Shown here piece after piece: positions 52,160 through 60,753 of a DNA stretch of 64,000 nucleotides. The notes below the pieces were generated by a model. The model was not told the DNA's origin. It did no database searches and saw only the letters and a list, made by a program, of their open reading frames with translations. The translations under genes were made by a program, and so were the position numbers. The stretch spans positions 62,001-126,000 of the forward strand of contig NC_018259.1 of the NCBI RefSeq assembly GCF_000227135.1. The letters run 5' to 3'. Position 1 is the stretch's first letter, and each line of letters begins with the position of its first letter. The DNA is from Leishmania donovani (Eukaryota; Euglenozoa; Kinetoplastea; Trypanosomatida; Trypanosomatidae).

Positions 52160-53086
52160 CTACATGTTCGCCACAGATGCGGGCGCGCTCGTCAGCGGAA
52201 GGGGAAGATGCGCGGCAACAGCAAGACGATAGTGCCTCGTCTTGTCCTCAAGCTTGAGGGGCAGTGCCCGTGAAGTCGACGGACCTCGGTAAATCCAGAC
52301 AGCACTGCGGAAGGCGCACGCCTCACTTGGTACCCACTTCAGCTGCCCCCCTATGGGCGGAATATTGTACTTGCGCTTGCCCTGCCGCGTCTTGAGGACG
52401 ACCTCCACAGGTGCCTCACTGCTCGTGAGAAACGTTCCGTGAACTGACAGATCGTCCAAGAGCATTGTGAGTGCCAGCGTGCCGGTGGTGATGATGCCTG
52501 CACAGTGAGGGGTGTGCGAAAGGACGTCCCTCACAACGTTCGTGCGCTCGAGCGCCTCGATGTTGTCGTCTGCCGAGGTGCCAAGGCGACGGCGAACTCG
52601 TCGGCATACATCGAAGAAGCCCACAGGCTGCGAGTCAGCAAAGCGCACGATACGAGCCTCATCCAGTGCCCGAGTGGCGGCGTGGCAGCTTGCGTGCTTG
52701 GACGGCGCTGAAAATAACGAGGAAGCGCGTGAAGCGGCTGTGTAAAAAGCATCGGCATCATCATAGAAGACCTGGCCGAGCACCTTCCACATGTCGTTGT
52801 TGGCGTTCGGGTAGTAGAAGCGGATGCTCTTCCTAACGGGAGGGAATGTTCCACAGAACAGCACGCGACTGTCAGCATGCACAACTGGACCAATAGGGTG
52901 ATCTTCATCCATCGCCAGCCTTGTCTCGGCAGATACGGCAGTGGCGGGCTTGGTTGCAGCGTCTGCGGTAGTGACACCAGAAGCACCTCCGGCGCGACAC
53001 ATTGCCACAATTCTATTCGCCGCGGCCCGACGCTTCGCCGGTGCACGGGAAGCGCCCTTGACGCTTTTCAGTGCCAAGTACGCCAT
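52160..53086 (-). CDS. Uracil-DNA-glycosylase-superfamily protein, bacterial type
   Basis: 308 residues from ATG 53086. After a basic Ala/Arg-rich N-terminus (residues 1-35, possibly a mitochondrial presequence) comes a UDG-superfamily core: motif 1 as VLFCGTFPP (75-83), then FYYPNANNDMWKVLGQVFY (90-108), VGFFDVCRRVRRR, the central strand GIITTGTLALTMLL, and a C-terminal motif IYRGPSTSRALPLKLEDKTR. This set (GTFPP, FYPN..NDMW, PSTSRA.PL.LE) is the pattern of a glycosylase family I know mainly from Bacteroidetes-like bacteria, not of the canonical eukaryotic UNG, whose GQDPYH motif is absent. Excision of uracil or another damaged base from DNA is likely but not shown; motif 1 lacks the usual catalytic Asp of UNG. 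Bacterial origin is inference. Confidence 0.78.
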   Translation of the reverse strand: MAYLALKSVKGASRAPAKRRAAANRIVAMCRAGGASGVTTADAATKPATAVSAETRLAMDEDHPIGPVVHADSRVLFCGTFPPVRKSIRFYYPNANNDMWKVLGQVFYDDADAFYTAASRASSLFSAPSKHASCHAATRALDEARIVRFADSQPVGFFDVCRRVRRRLGTSADDNIEALERTNVVRDVLSHTPHCAGIITTGTLALTMLLDDLSVHGTFLTSSEAPVEVVLKTRQGKRKYNIPPIGGQLKWVPSEACAFRSAVWIYRGPSTSRALPLKLEDKTRHYRLAVAAHLPLPLTSAPASVANM

Positions 53087-54664
53087 GGCAAAACTCAGCA
53101 GACTACAGACGGAAACCGGCGTACGCGCGTGCGCGACGCGTAAGAGAGAAGTTCAAGAGCGATCAATAGAGCGTAGCGTTGCCAAACAGTGGCGGGCCAC
53201 CAAGGTGGTGCATCTGCACGGGTGCTCATGTAGTGAGCGGGAAACGTTTCGAAGGGGCGGCCTGTCGTCCCTGCCCGCGTTGTGCGACGGTAAAGGACTA
53301 ACAGAAGCAGAACAGGTAACGCAAAACGGTGGGTGAGGCACAGGCATCATTCGCCGAGAAGTCGGTGCAAGATCTGCCATCTCTAGATCGCGGTTCGGCA
53401 ATCAAGCTACATACACCCACGTAGGGTACTCAGCGAGGGACTGCGCACTTGAGGCGTCATTTCTTTCCACAATGTGCCCGTTCTCCGCCCCGAAATATAA
53501 GTGAAACTCTACTCTACCCCCACCCGGCCTGTCACAGACCCCATCGTGTGGGGCGAAGCAGCGCAAGGCACGCGCGTTGCAGCAGTGCGCCGACCCGGTC
53601 ATCCCAGCACGGCCACCTGCCCTCGAGCTCTACCCCACCCACTCGCCGCCTCGCCGGTCGCCAGCTGGTGCCTCCCTCCCTTCTCGGAATGGGCGCGGGC
53701 GCCGCTGCCCCCGCCCTCCCCCCGCCCGCACACCAGTGGGCGGTGTAGGGGCCCGGGCGGGTTACTCTCGAGACGCGGTGACACGCTGCCGAATCATATG
53801 GATGGCACACGCGTGTTCACTGTCGCCGGTCGCCCCGACGCAACGCCCAGCCAGGACCCGACCAACTGCATCAGCAGCGATACGTCGCCCGGACCTCCAG
53901 CACGGCGCCGGCGCCGGCGACCCTGTCACCACCACAGGTGGTTCGGCACTTGGTCAGCGATAGGGTGGCCTCCCGGCTTCTCCAGAGAGAGAGAGGGCGG
54001 GGGTACTGGGCCCTGCGACACCGCGCATGGAGGCCTCCCCCTTCCTGTCATCAAAGGCTGCAACGTTGAAAACACGAGAGAAAAGGAGACCGAACACGTC
54101 TCCGCTCAGTGGCGAAAAGGCAGGCGGCGCATCGCATCAGAGGATGCGAGAGAAGGTCGTTGAGGCCCGCTGCAAGCTGCGCGCATGCTTCCAGCTCTGG
54201 AGCGCAGACCAAAGAGCAAGAAGAATGCGCGAGCGGAGTGACGCAATTGCCCGTTCCCGTAAGCTGCACACAGGGGGACAGATAGAGACGCCCGCACCGT
54301 CCTCCACGGCGTGGATGTCGGCGCGTGTGAGCCCCGTTATCGTTCCCGTGCGCACGGAAAGGGGAGGAGCAAAACGCATGCAACAGCGCCCAAAGCGACT
54401 CACGCGTGAAATATCGGTGCGCAGGCCTCGCACAAGAAAATGAGCCCTCATCGTCACGGCTGGCCCAACGCGCGCTCACATACACACGCACGCACATATA
54501 CACATGCACACCTACATCTCTGCGAATGTAGCGAAGAGGGCAGAAGCGCGCATTCGCCGTACCTTCGGATGAGGTCGGTGGCTTCGATGCGCATGTAACT
54601 CTTTCGTTATAACCCATACGACACCCTCACACCTTCAACCCCGACGCGTCGCCTCGCAGCGGCA
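53087..54664. other. Intergenic, 1.6 kb, with dispersed repeat copy B
   Basis: 5' flank of the glycosylase-like gene, the repeat at 53511-54031, and the presumed 3'UTR of the two-span coiled-coil gene. A plus-strand 220-codon frame (53501-54163) lies on the repeat and is not taken as a gene. Confidence 0.6.
53511..54031 (+). repeat. SIDER-like dispersed repeat, copy B
   Basis: Nearly identical over more than 500 bases to the copy at 60045-60576, including the left end (cacccggcctgtcacagacc) that differs from the other two copies. By eye I find only a handful of differences, mostly near the right end. It lies about 634 nt past the stop of the 54665-59308 gene. Confidence 0.85.
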
Positions 54665-57600
54665 TCATGTCATGTCTAAATCATCGCTCCACTGAAGCTT
54701 GTGGTAGCGACGCGTAGAGTCGGGATTGCGCACCATCGTCGACTTCTTAACGGCCAACGGTAAGGTTGGGCAGCCCTGTGCACTCACCGGAAGCGGCGAC
54801 GTAGGATGGCGGTGCGCGCCCGGTTCTCTTTCCAGATTGGAGAAGTCGGAGGTGTTGTAAGAGTCGCCGTCGGCGTGGCCATCGGCCAACTCCTGCAGGG
54901 AGCGCATCTGTCGCGGCTTCGAGCTCTCCGGCGCAGTCGCCGTTGCAGTCGCCACCGTGGTGCGGGGGGACGGCGCTGGTGAGCTCACCACACCACGGGC
55001 CTTGTCGAGCTCATCTCTGCTGATTTTCAGCTGCTTCTCGAGGAGAGTGACCATTTCTTCCTGCGCTGCAGCGCGTCGTTCAGCCTTGGCGAGTTTGTCC
55101 TTTATGGCCGAGAAGCTAGCAGGGTTTTCCTTCTCCGCGAGTGATAGCTTGAGTTGCGCCACGACCGCCGACTGCTTGTGCAGCGCTGAAGCCTGCCGCA
55201 CCGCCAAAGACTTAGCATCCTGCAGCTGACGGGTGGTCAGCTCACGGTTCACGACAGTGCTGAGCAAGTCCACGTAGTACATCTCCAGCATGCCATAGTA
55301 GCCATTGATGAAGGCGGCGTACAGCTGAGGCAACCGCCCGGCGTCTTCACGCGCGACAGGGAGGGTGGATGCCGAGCTCAGACTCCTGGCAGGACCGCCG
55401 CGGAGAAGAGAGAGGGCATGCGCGTCGCCCAGCACGCTCTCTGAAGGCGAGGTGTACGCATCCGCCGCCGACATGTCTCGGCACGTGTTCACTTGGTGCG
55501 GTCGCCCTCGCAGCCTGTGCGTCTCCTGCTCCAACAACGCAGCACAGCACGTGGAGTGCCACGCCAGAAGAGTCTCCGAGCTGTTCGTCATGCAAGCCTC
55601 AAACAACACATCATAGCTCAGAGGAGCCTCGCCGTCCGCAAGAAACCTCCCGGTGTGCCTGGATCGGCTCCTCCTCGAGCGCGACGACAGCGTTGGCGAG
55701 CGTTGCGTCGTTGCTGTCTCGCTTGCGGCTATGAGCGTGTCAAGACGCGCGATTTTGTCATCCGACAAGCGGCAGGCCCGCGGGCACTTCGCCAGAACGC
55801 AGGCAGAAGCAAGAAAAGCGAAAAGTATGCCAGACACGCGGAGATACGCAGTGAAGCGCGCCTGACACCCACCCGCAGCAGTGGTCTCGCCGCCCCTCGG
55901 TGCATACACCGAGGCTCCGCTGAAATTCCACATGAGCCTTCCTGGCTCAACGGTGCTCTTTAGCAGCTGCGCGACGACGTCCGCAGAGCTCGCGTTGAGG
56001 GGCAACTTGTGCAGCTCTTCTTCGACAGTTTTGCGCACGTCAGCGCAGACATGCAGATTGTGCTGCGTCGCCTCCAAGCACGCCTCCGTCGCACTGTCAG
56101 CCATCGCCGCGTGAAACACCTGACGCGCCTTCAGCGCCATTTCTTGATGGGTTGCCTCGGCAGCTTGGAGCTGTGCTGTGCAGACGGTGACTTGAGCGCC
56201 AAGATCGCGCACTTGCGCCTGATGGCGCTTCAGAAGCGCCTCGCTTTGCATCCGACACGCCTCGTCTCTTTGGCGCAGCTGCATCGTCGTGCGCCGTCGC
56301 GCCTCGATCGCGGCCTCCTCCTGTGCCTTAGCGTGCTTCGCAGCCAGCAGCTGGGAGGCCTCTCTGACAGCCGCTTGAGTCGTAGCCGCACACTGCGCTG
56401 CGAGTCGCTCCTCCTCGAGCCGCCAATTGCTAGCAGAGATACGCTGCTGGGCTTCACGTTCCTCTTCCCGCGCCCGCTGCGCCGCCGCAGTGCTGTTCTC
56501 ACGCGCCTCAAGAAGCTGCGCAGTGCAATCCTCGCGCACGCGCTTTAGCGTCATCTCGCACTCCGCCCTGGCTTGCCGCCGTGGCGTATCGCACGCAGAA
56601 GCGCTTCGCAGAGTTTCCCGCTGAAGCTCCGATGCAGTCGTCGCCGCGCTGCTGTTGAGAGCGGATAACTCCCTCGAAAGGCGCTCCGTGCATGCAGCCT
56701 CAGCCTTCTGCGCTGCAGCGGCGCTCGTGCGGCGCGTCTCTTCGCCCAGCGCCGCCAGCTGCGCCGCGCAGGAGGCATCCAGCTGCGCGCGCTCCGCGCT
56801 AAAGGAGACTCGGGCCTGCTCGGCAGCATCCGCGCAGGTGGCCACGCGCTTCTCGGCTTCTGCCTTGGCGGCGGTCAGTGCCTTTTGAACACGCTCAAGG
56901 GCGCTAGCGGCGCTTTCGTTGAGTACAGCCACGTTCGCCTTTAGCTGCTCGTTGCACGTCGCCTCCGTCCGCTGGACTGCCGATTTGACCTTCTCCAACG
57001 ACGCTTTCGCCAGCGCGCTGCGTTGACGGGCGCACTCCTCCTTGAAAGAGGTCAACTGCTTTGCATGGTCGGCGCTCAACGAGCTGCGTGTGTCGCGCAC
57101 ACGCTGCTTGCACTCTTGCGCGGCCGCCGCCAAGCTCGCGGCGCACCGCTGCCCCTCTGCCTCAGAGTTGCTGAAACTCTCAGTGAGGACAGCAGCAGCG
57201 CCAGTGGCCCCCTGCCGAGCAGCTGCGAGCGTCAGCTGGGACTCATGACTCTCTCGTTCGCACAGCTCCGCGCGCCTCTCCTGCTTGGCGACATCAGCTG
57301 TGGACCGTGAGAGGCTCGCATGGCAATTAGCGAGCTCATCGCTGCACTCGCGAAGCGGCGCGCTCAACTCCTTGGTCACTTCCTCAATCTCATTCACGCG
57401 CGACGAACTCGGCCTGGTCGCGTCGCTGGTGCAGTTGTGAAGCTCGCGCTCCAGCTTACGCCGGATCGTTGCGCATCGCTGCTGGCACTCCGTCACCCGG
57501 CCCTCGCACGCTGCGACCGCGGCGGCAAGCGTTGCTGCACTCGTCATCTGCGTCTCAGCAGTTGAGACGGCCCGGTTGTAGAAGGCCTGCAGGCGAGGGA

Positions 57601-59308
57601 AAGACCACTGCTGCAGCCCAGCGTCCATGGCGGTCTGCTGAGCACGACGCGCTAACTCCGCAGCGCCTGTCGTTTTCTCCACGTCACCGCCTGCTGTCCG
57701 TGGAGTGCTCTCCAGAGTCACTTGCGAAGTTACCACGATGCTTATGACGAGGCTGCCAGCGCGCAGCGCTACATCGACTCTCCGCGTTGCGTCGCCTTCG
57801 CCTCGCAGCAGCTCCCACACGTCATCCTTCGCCAAACCCTCCATCTCGTGACGGTGCGCGTCCAGCAACGACGGCCACAGCGTGCCTTCTAAGCGACGCG
57901 CGTGCGCCGTTCGCACTTCGACCTGCGCAGCGACGAAACACGAGGCACCCTCCGCCGACTTCCTCGACAGTGTCTTCTCGATCCTGCTAGAGAGTGGAGA
58001 GTTGTTAGGGGTTGTGAACGCGTTCGCTATAGTCGCTGCCGAGGTGGAGTAGTTGCGCGGCTCCGGTGTGTAGCCGAGAGAGGAGTAGGCGGACATGGCC
58101 ACACCCCACAGCGAGTGCAGCGGCCTCCACAACGAGAGCAGGGCTGACGAGGCGGCGCGCGTGGTGACGGAGGTGCGGTTCGCCTGTGCTGCGGCTACCA
58201 CAGAGGACATGTTGCCGGGAGTCGCATGCAGCGGCTTCAGCGAGGTGGAAAACAAAGTCGTTGGCCCGCCAAGCCATCTGTACAGCGCCTGCAGGGTGCG
58301 GCCGACAATGAGCACAGGATCCACGACGAGCTGCACCAGGGAGCGCGCCACCGACGCGGCGAGAGTGATAACGGTGGTGAGGCCCCACCCCTCGCCGTCC
58401 TCCGTCGCGTTCAAGAAGATGTACCTAAGCACCGGATGCGCCTGCCGATCGATGCGCGGCAGCATCGCGTGTACAGGATCCCACATATATGCCTTGGAGG
58501 CTGCCAACACCGAGCCAACTAAACGGAAAAAACTGGGAACGCCAACGTGGCTGAGCACGTGCCACAGTGCTCGACGCGTGTGCAGCGCCACCTGGCGGTG
58601 AAACTCGGGCACAAGTCGGTCGGGCCACCCCCGTCTGCCGACTGTGCCGTCGCGCATCCGCGGCCGAGGCGTCGACGAGGCCACGCTAAAGGCAAAGTAT
58701 GATGGGTTGTAGTCGGCTGAGACCGACACGACGAAGGAAATGGCGCACAGCACAGTAAAAAACACAATGCCAACGAAAAGTATTGTCTTGATCAAGAAGA
58801 GCAGCAAACTCGCTTCGGCGCTTGTCGTCGCTGCCGTGGGGGCCTCCGTGTCATCGAAGGCACTGCCGCGACGCGTGGAATTGAGGAACAACGGCGTTTC
58901 CGACCCCGCCCCCTCCTCCCCACTAGTCGGTGTTGCGAGAGCCTGCGACGAATGCTGATGTGTCGCCCCCACCTTTGATGCGCCGATAGATTTGCCACTG
59001 TGCTCGCTGCTGCGCCTGGCGCTACTCAAGTGCGGAATGCGAGGCGGTGTGACGTGCGTCGCGACGTAGTCTTTGATGCGAGAGGCCGCCAGAGCAGCGG
59101 AGCCGTACAGCTGGCTCTCTGACGGCAGCTCTTGCACCGATGTAGCGCGCTGAGACGTCTTCACGCTGCTGTTGCGGCCGCGCTTGGCTAAGCTCAGCTG
59201 ACGTGCATACTCACGATCAAACTCTGGCGCGCCGCGAGTCTCTATGGTGCTCCGGTGTGATGAGGAGGTGCGCACCGAGGACGTGCGATGTACACTCTCG
59301 GCGCGCAT
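54665..59308 (-). CDS. Two-span membrane protein with long cysteine-bearing coiled coil
   Basis: 1547 residues from ATG 59308 (MRAESVHRTSSVRTSSSHRS). The N-terminal 165 residues are Ser/Arg-rich. Membrane helix 1 (LLLFLIKTILFVGIVFFTVL and on) is at about 169-197, helix 2 (YLRVSGILFAFLASACVLA) at about 1152-1176. Between them, about 950 residues hold several N-glycosylation sequons in the first half, then a long Ala/Glu/Arg coiled coil (about 600-1090). It has a cysteine every 15-40 residues and an internal duplication of about 85 residues (compare TEATCNEQLKANVAVLNESA with AEAACTERLSRELSALNSSA). The 370-residue C-terminal part has another coiled coil at about 1360-1440. Topology suggests a lumenal or extracellular rod with both ends cytosolic or nucleoplasmic. 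No orthologue recognised. It is flanked on both sides by near-identical direct repeats. Confidence 0.75.
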   Translation of the reverse strand: MRAESVHRTSSVRTSSSHRSTIETRGAPEFDREYARQLSLAKRGRNSSVKTSQRATSVQELPSESQLYGSAALAASRIKDYVATHVTPPRIPHLSSARRSSEHSGKSIGASKVGATHQHSSQALATPTSGEEGAGSETPLFLNSTRRGSAFDDTEAPTAATTSAEASLLLFLIKTILFVGIVFFTVLCAISFVVSVSADYNPSYFAFSVASSTPRPRMRDGTVGRRGWPDRLVPEFHRQVALHTRRALWHVLSHVGVPSFFRLVGSVLAASKAYMWDPVHAMLPRIDRQAHPVLRYIFLNATEDGEGWGLTTVITLAASVARSLVQLVVDPVLIVGRTLQALYRWLGGPTTLFSTSLKPLHATPGNMSSVVAAAQANRTSVTTRAASSALLSLWRPLHSLWGVAMSAYSSLGYTPEPRNYSTSAATIANAFTTPNNSPLSSRIEKTLSRKSAEGASCFVAAQVEVRTAHARRLEGTLWPSLLDAHRHEMEGLAKDDVWELLRGEGDATRRVDVALRAGSLVISIVVTSQVTLESTPRTAGGDVEKTTGAAELARRAQQTAMDAGLQQWSFPRLQAFYNRAVSTAETQMTSAATLAAAVAACEGRVTECQQRCATIRRKLERELHNCTSDATRPSSSRVNEIEEVTKELSAPLRECSDELANCHASLSRSTADVAKQERRAELCERESHESQLTLAAARQGATGAAAVLTESFSNSEAEGQRCAASLAAAAQECKQRVRDTRSSLSADHAKQLTSFKEECARQRSALAKASLEKVKSAVQRTEATCNEQLKANVAVLNESAASALERVQKALTAAKAEAEKRVATCADAAEQARVSFSAERAQLDASCAAQLAALGEETRRTSAAAAQKAEAACTERLSRELSALNSSAATTASELQRETLRSASACDTPRRQARAECEMTLKRVREDCTAQLLEARENSTAAAQRAREEEREAQQRISASNWRLEEERLAAQCAATTQAAVREASQLLAAKHAKAQEEAAIEARRRTTMQLRQRDEACRMQSEALLKRHQAQVRDLGAQVTVCTAQLQAAEATHQEMALKARQVFHAAMADSATEACLEATQHNLHVCADVRKTVEEELHKLPLNASSADVVAQLLKSTVEPGRLMWNFSGASVYAPRGGETTAAGGCQARFTAYLRVSGILFAFLASACVLAKCPRACRLSDDKIARLDTLIAASETATTQRSPTLSSRSRRSRSRHTGRFLADGEAPLSYDVLFEACMTNSSETLLAWHSTCCAALLEQETHRLRGRPHQVNTCRDMSAADAYTSPSESVLGDAHALSLLRGGPARSLSSASTLPVAREDAGRLPQLYAAFINGYYGMLEMYYVDLLSTVVNRELTTRQLQDAKSLAVRQASALHKQSAVVAQLKLSLAEKENPASFSAIKDKLAKAERRAAAQEEMVTLLEKQLKISRDELDKARGVVSSPAPSPRTTVATATATAPESSKPRQMRSLQELADGHADGDSYNTSDFSNLEREPGAHRHPTSPLPVSAQGCPTLPLAVKKSTMVRNPDSTRRYHKLQWSDDLDMT

Positions 59309-60753
59309 GATTTCTTTTTCTTTTGGGTGGGGGAGCTACAGTTTGGGTAGTTGTTGTGTAGTTTGATCGACCTCTCTACCCATCTACTGGGCGTGCCAAC
59401 CCCCCGCCTGGCACGCGCTTATGGGTGAGCCTGTGTCCGTGTACGGAGATGTGCTGCAGCCTGCCTCACTCGCGAGCCCTCACACACCGGCCCGCTGTTG
59501 TAAAGCGTGCGGGTGTGCAAAGGGGGAGAGCTGGAGGAGGCGAAAGAAGGAGCGGACGGCTTGGCAGTGGTCTTGCGCTCTCGCATCCGCCGCGCCAGGT
59601 GAGCCCGTAGGGTTATAGATAATGCGAAGCCGCTGCTAAAAAAAAAAAAAACGGCAAGACGATGGGAATGCATACTCACCAAATAAGAGAGCAACGCACA
59701 CACCCTGAAACCCGCGAGACGGTTGAATGAAGAGACCCTGCCACACTTCTGAGTCACCGTCATCGCTGAACAAAGACGAAGGAAAGGGAGTGCGGCGCGA
59801 CCAGAAGGGTGGACGCGCACACACCGTGCTTGCAGAGCCGCAGTACTCCGCGACCTCCCCTTTATTCCCCCCACGTACGCCCCGTCTGGCCAAAAGCGGA
59901 ACCGTGATAAAGAGAGCACTCAGCGCAGTTTCAAGTTCGCAGTCTCAAACTAGACGGTTGCTGTCCATCTGCCATAGATCGGCTGAAAAAAAAGACATTT
60001 TTTGTTCAATGCGGACATTCTCCTATAGAACATCAGTTATTTCCACTCTACCCACACCCGGCCTGTCACAGACCCCATCGTGTGGGGCGAAGCAGCGCAA
60101 GGCACGCGCGTTGCAGCAGTGCGCCGACCCGGTCATCCCAGCACGGCCACCTGCCCTCGAGCTCTACCCCACCCACTCGCCGCCTCGCCGGTCGCCAGCT
60201 GGTGCCTCCCTCCCTTCTCGGAATGGGCGCGGGCGCCGCTGCCCCCGCCCTCCCCCCGCCCGCACACCAGTGGGCGGTGTAGGGGCCCGGGCGGGTTACT
60301 CTCGAGACGCGGTGACACGCTGCCGAATCATATGGATGGCACACGCGTGTTCACTGTCGCCGGTCGCCCCGACGCAACGCCCAGCCAGGACCCGACCAAC
60401 TGCATCAGCAGCGATACGTCGCCCGGACCTCCAGCACGGCGCCGGCGCCGGCGACCCTGTCACCACCACAGGTGGTTCGGCACTTGGTCAGCGATAGGGT
60501 GGCCTCCCGGCTTCTCCAGAGAGAGAGAGGGTGGGGGTACTGGGCTCTGCGACACCACGCATGGAGTTATCCTCCCGTCCTCCGGGTGTAGGACGAAGTT
60601 ACATGGACAGAGAGACGACCCCGGCTTCCACCTCCGCCCCCTCCTCCGCGTAACCAAAGCAGACCGACGGCAGTGAGCGGGGAGGGCAGCAGGGGGAAGG
60701 GGACGCACGGTGCGGGTGCGCGGGGGTCGTGGCGTAGTCCATCACATGCTCCT
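59309..60753. other. Intergenic, 1.4 kb, with dispersed repeat copy C
   Basis: 5' flank of the two-span coiled-coil gene, a poly(A) run at 59638-59651, the repeat at 60045-60576, and about 180 nt of presumed 3'UTR of the BART gene. Confidence 0.6.
60045..60576 (+). repeat. SIDER-like dispersed repeat, copy C
   Basis: Near-identical to the 53.5 kb copy from its left end through ctccagagagagagag; the right end (agttatcctccc) is shared with the 16.9 kb copy. It ends about 180 nt past the stop of the BART-domain gene. Confidence 0.85.
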
